A stretch of DNA of 64,000 nt from Macrothele yani (taxonomy: Eukaryota; Arthropoda; Arachnida; Araneae; Macrothelidae), in the NCBI GenBank assembly GCA_039090855.1, contig CM077023.1, positions 81,195,127 through 81,259,126 on the forward strand, given 5' to 3'. Position 1 is the stretch's first letter, and the number at the start of each line of letters is the position of its first letter. The notes under the pieces are model-generated. The model ran no database searches and was not told the origin of the DNA. It worked only from the letters and a program-made list of their open reading frames with translations. The position numbers and the translations under genes were made by a program. This document shows, piece by piece, positions 1-12,400 of the stretch.

Positions 1-32
1 CCCCATCCCAAATTTGAGTCAACTGATTTTAG

Positions 33-203
33 GGGGGGCAGTGGGCCGAGCCGTGGGGTGGGGCTGCCTCCAACGCATCATTCGGATTTGGGCCTGGGCA
101 CATCTCGCAGATAATTGGCCAGAGACCAGCACTTTTGCCAAGTCTTCCACCGGCCATGGAAGATAACCACCTGGACCACAAAGATTTTACTACTGAGCTG
201 TAA
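33..203 (+). CDS. Possible terminal exon of an unidentified host gene
   Basis: A GC-richer island at the left edge holds an open frame of 56 codons from just after an AG at 31-32 (context ctgattttag, acceptor-like) to a TAA at 201-203. The C-terminal residues read MEDNHLDHKDFTTEL. An AATAAA lies at 248-253, which would fit a short 3' UTR of a last exon. The polypyrimidine tract before the AG is weak, the reading frame starts from a stop (TAG at 30-32), and I do not recognise the protein. The base composition contrasts with the surrounding AT-rich DNA, which is the main reason to take it seriously. It could equally be the end of an unrecognised repeat. Confidence 0.3.
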   Translation, partial: GGQWAEPWGGAASNASFGFGPGHISQIIGQRPALLPSLPPAMEDNHLDHKDFTTEL

Positions 204-247
204 GGAAAACCTTTCAGAAGACGTTATTCATCTCCTCTCCACCACTG

Positions 248-253
248 AATAAA
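248..253 (+). promoter_or_regulatory. Candidate poly(A) signal AATAAA
   Basis: AATAAA lies 45 bases after the stop of the possible terminal exon. The hexamer is common by chance in AT-rich DNA, so its weight depends on the exon call. Confidence 0.25.
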
Positions 254-259
254 CATTTA

Positions 260-3200
260 TGCATTCCGTTTACAATTTTTGTGAGAAATCTGCAAAACGT
301 AGAACGGCTGCTGTCGAAATTAACCAAATTTAACCTGTTTTCAGTGATAATTTGTTGATGAAAACTCTTCGTCAGAATTTAATATCATTGATAGAATTTT
401 CTTGTTGAACCTTGTTTGCATTTCATGTGGTACCAAGTTTTCGTTTCGGGTAAGTCAGAAAGTGTTATTCCTTACTTCTTAAACTATATTGTGGATGAGC
501 TAATTTATTGACCGAAATTGTGATTTCCTTTTCCTCATTTATTTACTTATTAAATTTTTGGAGGCACAGCGGAAATAAGTCAGGTGCTTGTACCTTTTCT
601 GCACTTAAATTTGTAAATGTTGCCGAACAGCTCAAATGAAAACATTATGCTTTATGAAAATTTACTTAAGCATTCTGCTCACTGAAAAGCGACAGCCTGA
701 ACTGATTCTTATGACTTACAGTTTTTGTGTTCTTATTATTATTAAATCGGAAAGATTGTTTTAACAAGAATATATTTAATTAAATTCATACGGTAGAAGG
801 TAGCCTTTCAGTCTATTTCAGTTGGCATGGGCACGACTCCTATTAATGAAACGCACAGTTTACAACTGTTATTTTGCTTTCAATGCTTTACAGAAGTCTG
901 AACAATAGATATCAAGATATGCTCACACAGAACGCAGCCGTCTTGGTGGTTGATGGTGGTGTTCTTGACTTATAAAAAGATGCGCAATTTCCGAGCGAAC
1001 AGATCCTGCAGGTGTTGCAAATATTGCGTTTTAAACGTACGTACAGAAATTTTACATAGTGAGAAAAATATTTCTGAAACGAAACCATTGCAACAGGACA
1101 AAATAATTTCAAATATTAAGAAAAAGGAAACAAAACCATGTACAAATAACACTAAACAAACTCTATTGAATTAGAGTACAACACCCAAATATACAAAATA
1201 TTGTAAAAACTCTTATGAGTTGAAAATTACTGAACATTTGTATATAAATGGGAGGATATAAGAATATATGCATGGAAATGTGACTAGGTATAGCTATGAA
1301 AAAATAGGGTATTTTTTTCATCTGCCTTCCTTTAAAAGCGAACATCAAAAGAAATTTGCTTTCCCCTTGAAGCTTTTTTTTTTTTTTAAACTATTACAAA
1401 TTAAGCCTACAAAGTGTTTAAGATATTTTATTGTGTCACTTCTCGTTGAGCTGAAAAGTGTGTTATGCCTGTCAAATATATGAGGCAGGTGAGACTTTTA
1501 TTGGGAAGTTATATTATTCAATGGAGCTTGTCGTCTCTATTTATTTTCGTACAGACAGAGACGTTTTTAGAACTCACTGATGTCGTTTCCGTTGTTCGCA
1601 ATTTGTGGCTGCTCTTATTACGGGTACTTATAGCAAAGTCGTAAAAAACTGAGCATGAAAGTATGTTATTTAGTAGGTAATACGCAGTAATTGCATTTTC
1701 AAGTAAAGTATTACGAGTCTGAGATAGCTTCAAATTATTTGGACATCATATTATGGAATTAATTTTTATGGAGATGGTTGTATACTGTCGTTTTAGCGCT
1801 GTTTGTATTCGGATAATGGTTAACTCCTTTCATTCGGGGCACCATTGCCGGAAAGTTCGATGATTTACTTCTTCTTCTTCTTTTTTTTTTTTTTTTGGTT
1901 CTTCTATTTTTCTCCCGTTTTTAGGAGTAAGGTGATGTGACGATAGCATATCATTGTGTATCACTTGCATAACTGCTTTTCATACTTTTTTTTTTTTTTT
2001 TTTTTGAAAAACTGGGACTTTATTTTTTGTTCCTAATAATCCCTGTGGAATACAACATATGAAGTTGAGGTGGGAAATTAGTTGCACCAGTGTAGAACAA
2101 CAGTATTTACAACAGTATTTATGTAATGTGCCTGTGTATGCATATATTTACCAGGAATAAGAGCAGGATATTCGGCAAAGGCATTCTCATTTGACAGGAG
2201 TTTTTACGTAAGTATCATTACTAATTGTTTGATTTGTGTTACCATGACATAAATTCGTAACTAGAATTTTCTTTCCATGCGCTGACGGGCTTGAATAAGA
2301 TTTTTTTTTTCTTTTTTTTTTTTTTTTAAAGTTTACTCAGAATACTTCGGCGAAGTCAAAGTTGGAACTTATAGAAGTTTTGTTTGATGGCATCATTTTT
2401 TTTTTCGTGAAAGCGCATAACTGCTAGTTAAATAAGCAAGCACCCTGCGTGAAATTTAAATTGTGCACAGTAATTGAACGGCTTACTGAAATACTTAAGC
2501 TATTATACTAGCAAAACAGACATCCTAACAACAGTGAAGTTCCTATCTCTTCTGCTTGAATGCAAAATGATAGAAACGCAAATTTTTCGTGGAATGATCC
2601 GTATGTTTGAAATCTATATTTTTCCAGCACAGACAACTCGTTTTCTTAGCTTTTTGAGTGCTATACTTATTATTACATCTGTCGGTAGTCGATTCATTGA
2701 ACTTCAACTATCGACTTCGTTCAGCGTGTGCATGTACCATACGGTGAAAGACCTTTAGCGATGTTAATGACCCACAGCATAACATGCAGGATAGATTTCA
2801 ATTGGCATTCACTAAGACTCCGCAAAATATAACCCCACACGAATCTCGTCCTGTTCTGAAACTCAAAGAGAAAGAAAGAAAAATGAAATCAAAGACGATA
2901 GAAATCTTGAGTCATCGCTACGCCTCAGTGAATGTTCGTTATTCTTCTTTAGGAACTCTGCTGTGGGTGCGACACAACTCATCATGAGAAACATTTTTAA
3001 AAAGATAATTGGATCTCCTTTTAATACTTATCTTTTCAATTCATTTTATTCTTACTGTAGGGATGCATGTATACACATGCTGAAATTAAGTGAGAACTGT
3101 TTCTGAGAATTAGTTTGCTTTAGAATTTGAAGTATCACCTATTCGCTTTTCTTATAATTTTTATTGAAAATATTGTGCAAGCATTTTATAAACTGCTTCA

Positions 3201-3840
3201 TATTTAAAATGTTGTGCTTTTAAACCGTTATCAACAAAAACAAAATGCTTTGCGGTACCTGATTGTTTAATTTTGGAAAACATTTATGCCCTGCGTAACA
3301 ATAGAAAAAAATATCGACTTCTATAAATCGTAGGAAATCAGTGTGTAAATCCTGTGATTATTACACTAAACTGAAAAAAGAAAATCAGCATTGACTTTAT
3401 TCTTAGAACAGGAAAACTTAGTTTCCTACTTTTTCACACTAAAAATGAAAGAAAAAGCTGGGGAAAATTGCTGATAAAAATGCTATGTATGAAGGCTTAG
3501 GTGGCATTTTTTGTGTACATAAAGTCAGGTTGATATTTCAAAACCACATGTTCTTATTTCTTTGTTTCAATTTCTCCCCCCCCTTTTTTTCTCGCTGGGG
3601 AATCGATCATGAAAAACACAACCTATAATGTATAGCATCATGAGCTAAGTTTGTTTGCTACTGAAAAACGTTGAAGTTTTCGTTGTTGAAGGAAAATCTG
3701 TACCTGAAATGAAATGCCTACGTTTTGAAAAGCAGTACTAAACAAATTGACAACGCAAATTACGCAGTTCTTACTCATCTAGACACAGTATGTGGGCTTT
3801 GAGAAACTGTGCTTTGTTTACAGCGATGGGTAACTGCACA
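260..3840. other. AT-rich stretch without a recognisable gene
   Basis: Short open frames here are AT-biased and have no recognisable domain. Poly-T tracts stand at about 1374-1387, 1881-1896, 1986-2005 and 2301-2327 (the last with one C). They could be tails of old minus-strand retrocopies, but no element body is visible beside them. Confidence 0.6.
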
Positions 3841-3842
3841 AA

Positions 3843-4032
3843 GCCGTCCCAGGAGCCAAGTGGTCAGAGGCGCGGGCTTTTGGCAATCGTCCAAGTTGGG
3901 TACGGGTGAAGTATGAGTGGCATATCTGTCATACTGCGCTGGCCCTGCCAGAAACAAATAGCCCTAAATTAGGGACAAGCGGCTTCTGACAGCCATTGGG
4001 GTCTGCAAACTCGGAAAAAAAAAAAAGAAAAA
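3843..4032 (+). repeat. Diverged tRNA-derived SINE (family A)
   Basis: The head (gccgtcccagg, then agtggtcagag) aligns with the tRNA-like start of the clean copy at 59.1 kb, but the B-box segment is deleted. The body keeps ccctaaattagggac and the copy ends in an A-rich tail at about 4015-4032. An old copy. Confidence 0.65.
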
Positions 4033-7000
4033 CTGCACAAGGTTGGACAACTGTGAAAGCTGTTTGGAGACATGTCTGTGATAATCACATGAGCTGTTCT
4101 TTTCTGTACAGCATCGGGAAGACCTAGCATTGTTCCAAATCTGAGAATAATAGTCTGAGTTTGGGCACGCAGAGAACATATTTCCTTTGCTCTTTCTTTC
4201 TACGTTTTTATTTATTTATTCGATTTTTTTAGAAATAACTGCTTTGCATATGGTGTCTTAAAACGTTTTGACTCTTCGACAAATGTGCAGAACTGAAAAA
4301 TTTATAAATGCGAGTTTCTTTAAGGCAAAAATCAGTAGGAAAGTTTGCAAACCCTTCTTATAAAAATTCGGTAGAGTGTACAAGATCCAAAGCCGTCCCT
4401 AAACGTATATTCATGAATGAGCAAGCTGAAATTCAATTTATGTATTTGGATGACAAACCATACATGAAAAAGTTGTAAGTCTAAGGATAGTAATGGGAAA
4501 CGTGCGGCGTATGTGTGTCTTCGCCATAAGGCATTGAGTCCTGAAAATTTGCATGTATGTTAAGAGGCTCTGAAGGTGGTTACCTAGGTGTTAGTGAGCA
4601 CAGAGGCGTATCCAATATACCAGAATTATTATTCATTCCAGAAAAGGCCCTACGAAGTTTATTCTACGTAATTCGGGGATACTTACAAGTGTTTTTGGAT
4701 ATCTGGGCAACTTGCATTAGGACGATAACTGCAGAAATTTGACACTGAACGATGAACTTTGCTTGCTAAGGCGTGAACTCAAGTCTACGGTTAAGGCCAT
4801 ACTGGCTTTTCTCTATTTCAAGGTAAGGTATTGTATCAGTTGTTCACGTACTATTATTCACTTCAATAAATACTTCAAATAATTTTACAAAGGAAAGACT
4901 GTTCACGCATGCGCCATATATATTTCTTAATTTTTTAATCCTTATTGTAAAAGTAAAATTCAACAGAAAATTATCCCCTATAAACTGTTTAGCATCACCA
5001 GAGAAAAGAAAAATTAAGTTTCGCATCCCGTATGAATACTGTGACCTGCCAATAATAACTCGGCACGCTACTTGGGAATTCCCCTACTTCTAATTGGGGA
5101 ACTACCTCTCCCCACCTCCAAAAACTTTTACCCATTTGTACAAAGCTTGAATTTTGTATATCGATTTGACTCATGATGCAATTATTATAAAATTTCCAAT
5201 TGAAATTTGAACAATGCTTTGCATGCAACGCAACTTAAGTGCCCGTAAAGAAACGTACACAATGGAGGAAAACGTGTGTAAAATGTCTACATGTCCTAGG
5301 AAATTAAAATCCGGTACACTTGTCTAATGGTCTACTAAAATGCAACTGCACTGTTGTCCTAAGCCCCGTAGTCCAAATATCACGGTTATTAAAGAAAATT
5401 AAGTTTGGTAGGATTAAGATCTCCACAAAATCAAAAGAGGAACGAAAAGTGGAGTTATGAGTACACATAATTAAAACAAGTGGAGAACATGCATAGCATG
5501 CAGGATGATTACAGCATGCATCATAATATGAGGTTTGTGTGTGAGCATACTTAAAAGCTCCTTTGCAACACATAATGCAACATCTGCGTCAGTAGGTTAA
5601 ACCACGCATTTAGTAAACAGGAATGTCACTCACAATTGGGTAGTCAGTCATTCCTAACAGTAAGGCAAATAGCATAACGATACCGAATATAGGGAAAAAA
5701 AGTATCCAGATACAGTGATTATTTTAAAGTCCTTTCTTTCACCAAGAATGATCACACATTCTGTAAAATTTTGTGGGGAAGGAGCTAGAAGCTTTCAAAA
5801 TCAGGATTCCACAGAACTGTACAAAGAGGCTCAATGGGATTAAGTTCGGACGATTCCATTCCAACAGCAAGCTGCTACAACTGGTAAAATCAGATGTCAC
5901 TTCACAGTAGCCGCAGGCGTCATGAAATCCCATATGGACAACTTGGATGTCAATTTTAGATGTTAGTGCAGCGAGAATACCATCACAAAAGCACAGAAGG
6001 CAAGGAAGACCACGTAGGTTTTTTCACATACTGAGACAAGAAAACCCTTTTAACCATAGACGTCTCTTTGAATAACACATGAGAAAAGTTGCATACTTTC
6101 ATTCCTTTTTGTATTAGTCAACTGCTAAAACCGTACTAGAGTGAAAAACTCTACGCGTTAATCGCCAAATAGACCACCGGTTTTGAGTGGATCTATGTCA
6201 TGCCATCGTTATCAAAATGCACATAATGTTCATGTAGCTTGTACCGATAGATGACGCATTTATTTAATTTTTACTAGGATATAGTACAATGATACAGACG
6301 CATAAACGCACATGCCTGACTAATATTTTCTGACACAGACGCGAGCATGCGCGCATACAATGTAACACAAGTACAGGCATCCGTTCGTTTCTGTGCAAGT
6401 TCCCTTAACGAGGATATCCTTATAATTGATTACAAAAATGTGATTCTGTTGTGCCAGATGTGTAGCTAATTTGTCAACTCTTGGACATGAATTTCCAAGC
6501 CTAAACTGGTAGGCTTCAGTGATGCAGTCCCATTTCTGAGGCGTTAGCAGGGCATTGAAATGTCGAGGCGTATCTCATTGGTACTGGTTAGACGGATTTT
6601 TTCGTGTATAGAAATGCAGTTGCTTCCGGGATATCGAGACGGAAGTTTCAATTATGTGGTCTACTTAAGAAGGGGCTTGAACAATAAAGAAATTTGTGGA
6701 GATAAAATCATGTGACAGAACAGTTCTACATAGTGAATGTTCATAAAATTAGAAAAAAGGAGAAGTTCTCAAACCTGAAATGGAGATGTCAAAAATTATT
6801 TAGGGAAAATAAAAAAAAAAAAATCAGCGTGATTTCCTTTCGGCCAACATGACTATTTTGAGGTATATTAGTCTCTCATTGTCTTGAGAAACGTCCGTGT
6901 GAGATGAATGGTGTAAGTTTTCCCAGAAACAGGTTTTCGTATGATGCGAATCTTAGGATAATACAAGTCATCTTAAATTCAAATTAATTTTGAACTCAAA

Positions 7001-7236
7001 TTTAGACCTCGTTGGAAAAATATGACTAATGTAAGCTCTATGGTTCACCATGGATTGACTTTTAGAATTTTCTTCTGCAATCATTTTTGGAAAGGAACCT
7101 TAAAATTGCTTTGTTTAATCACAAAAACAATTTGCGCTCCTTACACATAGTATTTAATTAATTTCGCGAGAATCGAGTACTCAAGAAGTCGGGCAGTTTC
7201 TGGCTCCACAATGGTAGGATACAATTGTACAGTTGT

Positions 7237-7240
<4 letters not shown>
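4033..7240. other. No gene seen
   Basis: AT-rich sequence with only short incoherent frames. No repeat ends, tRNA boxes or protein motifs were recognised. Confidence 0.55.

Positions 7241-7288
<48 letters not shown>
7241..7288. repeat. (CT)n microsatellite
   Basis: About 23 uninterrupted CT units end in ctgtc. It is a simple polypyrimidine tract with no adjacent feature. Confidence 0.97.
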
Positions 7289-7290
<2 letters not shown>

Positions 7291-8985
7291 ATTTCAGGTT
7301 ACCTGTTTGTGTATATAGCCTGGATAAATGCAAATCGTTATCCACGTGTTATAGTCCAAAATGCTTTTCGACGAAATCACTCAGTGCAGTTAAACTAACT
7401 TAACCGTGACCAGATAGAATTAAATGATGTGCACCTATTTACTCAGTTCGAAGAAACCTTTTCTTTTGACTCTTCGTCTTTTTTTATGATTTGAAAAGAA
7501 AATTGCATCGGCGGTACTGAAACACGAAATAAAATATGAAGAACAACTTTAATCGTGGTAACAGAACTAATAGTTAATTAATATCATAAATTGATAGAAA
7601 TCTATGCCTACTTGTTTCCAAAAGAGAACCCTAAAAGGTTATTTGAGATGATTTAGGTTATTTGAGAGATTATTTGAATATATATATATATATATACTAA
7701 AGAGTAAAGCCGAATACATAAGAAAAACTTTACAATTTAAAACGAAAGTTGCAAAACAACCTGAAGATCAAAACGCGCAACGCAGCAGTTATGAAAATTC
7801 AGAATTCACATTCTATTAAGAAGAAACTGAAGCTAAAAAATTTTTTTAACTCATACCAAATACAACATAGAAAAGGTTATGTATTGACCGGTGTGAGTAA
7901 AAAGAAAAAAAGAACAACTGAATGCAGAAAGTGTCGAGAATACTGAGCCTTGGCTTTATCAAGGACCAGCAAAAACCCTGCATTTTCTCACTTCCACAAA
8001 GACCTATTTGGAAATGGGTTTCTGCAAAGTCATGGATGCAAGTAATTAACCCACCTAAAAATATAAATATATATGTCATGTCCTCCGCAGAGTTGTATGA
8101 CCTAGCTTTAGTTAACAATTTAGATTGCATCCATAACTCTCCTGGCCCGACCCATGCTCTTCATCTGTTACTATTAAACAGAAAGAAGATTATTATAGAA
8201 AACTCAAATTGTAAGAGTGACATAATGAACTAGAAATAATGTTCAGTAATTAACAAATATTCAAATTATCTCTCCGTTCTTGAATTTCTGTATTCCATCA
8301 TATTGATTATAAATGTTTCATTTTCATTTCAATAATGAAATTTCTGTGTGGTTTGGTCAAAAATTTTGCTAGATGGTACATCACCGTACACACTCTACAG
8401 TTCATTCATGATCTTCATTCAGATATGAAGTAGAAATGTTGCAGAATTCTCGCAGTGTCAACATCTTGAAATATTTGTGATTATTCTTAACAGCATTCGT
8501 TACGCCACAAAGTTTATTTTCTTTGAAGAATTTTCGTTGGTGACATAAATTTTTTGTACAGTTAAAAATAGGTGTCTGCATGCTTTTTATGATACCAAAC
8601 CTATGGATTCCATTGCTGAAGTGAAGTCACTCATGCTCTTACTAATCTTTCTAATTTACCACATTTTCATTTTGTTACAAGTTACATACATCAGCATACA
8701 TAAACTGTAAAACATTGTGATGCTTTTTGTATGGCGACACATTCTGTACAAATAGAAAACTAATAATTTTTCTTCGCCGTTCTTTGAATACCAGCTATTT
8801 TTGAAAGGTGCGAACAGATACTTTGGCAAACCAAACCGTACGTTGATATTTCCATCCGAACTGCACTCATACGCATTATGAATGTGTGACACATTCAATA
8901 TGAACCAAAGCGTAGCATTTATCATTCATCATATTACTATCTAACATCAGCTTCCGTTTCTTGAATATCCTTGTTTGTTTTCTTG
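7289..8985. other. No gene seen; short (TA)n run
   Basis: The stretch is AT-rich, with a TA run at about 7677-7696. The overlapping frames at 7749-8233 are Lys/Asn-rich and show no domain. Confidence 0.5.
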
Positions 8986-9198
8986 TTTTTTGATTGAGGG
9001 TTTAACGGAGGGTGCAACTCGATGTGCTAGAATCAGTCGCCCGTCCCTAATTTAATGCCACTGGCTCCAAGAAAGCGAGAGGTCGAGTGCCGTAAGACAA
9101 ACACAACAGCCATGCCTCATCGGGATTCGAACCCGGACCCATCTCGGACGAACGGTCAGAAGGCAGCACTTAGACCACTGAGCCACTGGGGCAGCCCC
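8986..9198 (-). repeat. tRNA-derived SINE, near full length
   Basis: On the minus strand it starts with ggggctgccccagtggctc, has A-box-like TGGCTCAGTGG and B-box GGTTCGAATCC, then the family body (gtgttgtgtttgtcttacgg, aaattagggacgggcgac, gagttgcaccctccgttaaac) and an A-rich tail. A short ttgtttt on both sides may be a target duplication. The head is tRNA-like but has no convincing anticodon arm, so it is a SINE promoter and not a tRNA gene. Confidence 0.85.
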
Positions 9199-9348
9199 TT
9201 GTTTTAAAATATGTTACTGCTGTTACAACATTTTAAATTTGAAGTTATTTTTTTTACTTCCTGTGCTCTCTTCGTCAGTCCCTTTTGATACTCCTCTCTA
9301 TCTACCTTTACTTGAAATCTAAAATTCTAAATGAGACAGACCTGTTCT

Positions 9349-9498
9349 TAATTTAGGGCCAATGTTTCTGGGGAAGGGAGAGAGTCCGTGCCTTAAGTCA
9401 AGCACAACATCCATGCCTTACCGTGATTCGAACCAAGACCTATCGCAGACGAACGGTCAGGAGCCAGCCCTTAGACCACTATGCCACTGTGACGGCCG
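9349..9498 (-). repeat. tRNA-derived SINE, lacking the 3' tail
   Basis: Minus strand: ggccgtcacagtggcatag, then the B-box-like sequence ttcgaatcac, then the family body up to ggccctaaattaag. The terminal part that should lead to the A tail is missing. It lies about 150 bp from the previous copy in the same orientation. Confidence 0.8.
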
Positions 9499-12400
9499 GA
9501 TTTCCAAGTGCAGTATGAACCACTTCAATGTGCATGTAAGCTGCGTCCAAAAACATTTTTCAACTGACGCTTAATGCCATTTTTACTTGAAAATCATTTG
9601 CTATTTATTTTTGCAACACATGGATGACATCCAAAAATTACATTTCTCTAGCATATTTTTAGAATACTCTTTTTCTCTGTTTTTTCTCCAACATGAATGC
9701 AGCTCATAATTATTCCACATTTTCTATTTATTTTTTTTTTTTTGCGTTAATCGCAGTTTTTGATTTTGTTGAACGATAACTCGATGCAATTCTTTTCATT
9801 TTTTTTTTTTTTGATGATTCTCTTGCTCAGTGGTTTACAGCGTTACATGTGAGGAATTATCAAGTGCGCGAAAACAGTTCGTTTTCTAAAACTTAGTTGC
9901 CGAAATCAGATTGTGCTTGAATTTCAAATTCTGTACCTCTCTTTGATTCACCACCGCCATCAGAAAAGAAAAGTGTATTTTTCAATGGAGTGAATGCAGG
10001 GCAAAAGGTTTGTTTCTTGCTCTAAGAAATCGATTGCAGAACTTCGTTGAAATGTTTAGCCTTTTATGACCCTGCGATTTATGAGATAAACAGAGCTCAG
10101 CAGGATTTTCACTTTAGGATACGTTAGAGTTATTTGCAGTCAGAAGACAGTAAAACCAGCTCAGATGTACGGGTACTTTTTGCCGTAGCATAACCTCATG
10201 CACAAAAACCATTGCTTTTGAGACTCCTTCAAGATCATAACTAATAAAAATATTCGATTGGAGGAAGTCAGCTCATTAAAACCTTTGCATGCTAAAGAGC
10301 TGTTTTAAACAGCTAACGATTTCATCTACGAAATTCAATTAGAGCAGTAATTTGTATTTCGCATCTGGAACTTTTAAATTTTAACAGCTTTAGAAAGCAA
10401 GAAGTCTAAATTACAATTTAATAGTTATTTTGTACTTTCTGAAATTTCGCAAACTTTTTGCCACCAACATCTTTGTTTTTGACAGATGCTGATGAAGAGA
10501 TGTAATAATGGGACGATAACTTTTTTGAATTAGAAAGGCTTTTCCAGTGAATCTGGAAATATATGCGAACAGTTCGTTAGAATCTGAAATTTTCTATGAC
10601 ACAATCTGAAATTTTCGTAGCCTAAGAACAGAAAAAAGTGCCTTGCCAATTGAAACGTAACTCTAGTGCGATGTGAATGATTTGATAATCAAACTTAATG
10701 TAAACTTATTAACTTATCAACTAGTTTTGAACTGACATGAACAATCAAAGATTCTTCGATGAAATCACCAGATACAGTATTTTGAACTAAATTTTTCGTG
10801 AAATATTCTCTTGCTTATTTCGCCTCGTTCTATGTGTTCCTATTAAGGTACTTGGATACTCTGAAGTTTAAGATGGAAATAATACTGCTATGCTCAAATA
10901 TTTGCGCAAATTAGAATGTTTTTTGAAAAATCTTTCTTTTGCCTATCAAAGTTTCCCACACTTAAAAATACACTTAAAGTCTTATTATTCAAAAGATTCG
11001 AATTAATTAAATATTACAAAAGCAAAACTGAAATGAAACAAAATGAAACCTTTTTCTCTCAGTTCCTAAGAATTCTCTTCCCTGTGGTGGGGGAAATAAA
11101 TTTTTATAGGAAATGAGATAAGAAGATGATAAAAGTACTTAAAAATTTTAAACTGATAAAAATCGTTTGAGGAAGAAGTTTTCAAATATATTCTAAAGTT
11201 CATCAAATCTGAATGTAAATTTTATAAAAAAAGAAAAAAACGTTAACCTGCCGTTTTAGCATATACATGTAACATTTTGGTGTAAATGAGCTCAGAAGAA
11301 TTGTTCTAAGAAAAAAATATCTTTCTATCTAAAACCTGAATGAAATGTTGGATTAGAACACATGGAATGGGACAGTAAAATATGTATATATATCCCCACA
11401 TAAATTGGTGAGTTAAATCTTCAAACAATGTCTTGACATGAAAGGCACGTTAAAACATTGGCTGCCTGTTATATTATTTCAGGAATATTTAGGGGTTCAC
11501 TAATGTAAGTAGCTATTTTTGAAAAGGAAAAAAAAACAAAAACATAAAGGATAGGAGGTCAAAATGCGAGGACTTTAAGAATCTACTGGCGATTTAGTGT
11601 TATAATAAAAGACTAACAGAGATAGAGAGAGAAACTACATGGAATAAACATGTCACAGTTTCAAGCTCAAAACTATGACTTATGGCTACTGTATGCAGAA
11701 TGTTACACTAGGCTAGGTTTTGCAGAAAGTAGTTGCCAGGCAAACTTTAACGGTACAGAGAAAAAAAGTGAAATTAAACGCAGCAAATTATCGTAGAGAA
11801 ATACTTAAAAAAGACGTGACATGACCTCGAGCTCGGTAGTGAAGCGAAAAAAGCTGTTTCCCCACCTTTTAATAAAGTAGAACAAAAAAAAAATTGATGA
11901 ACACTGTTCGCTATTCTAATGCACTTATAATTTCTAAACTTGTGCGCAATTCTTTCGCGAATGCGGGGAAAATCGTGAAAGAGTTGGAAAATAAATGAAA
12001 CAACTACATCTTTTGTTCGAAAGTTACTGTGAAATAGCATTCTTTTGAGTAAAGGTCTCGTGTTAATTTTTGAATACAGGGGAAAACACTATCAGCCTGA
12101 TCTCAAGTTTTTTAGTGTATGTATATGCTCTTGGAGCTCTGGTACTTTAGACCTTAATTTTTTTAATGAATTTCAGAAAATTTGTAAATTATTATTCTGT
12201 AAGCTTGAGATATAGTCATACATTGACAGTAAAAATAAGGGATTCTTTCACGGTTGCAATGAAATTTCGGTGGTTAGTTACTTGCACATTATGTTTGTAC
12301 CTGCTGAGTGATTCATAATGAAAACTTCCATCTTGACCAACCATGGGGGTAATTATAGTGGTCAACGTCAGAATTTGAAAAGGGATGTTAAATCCTCATG

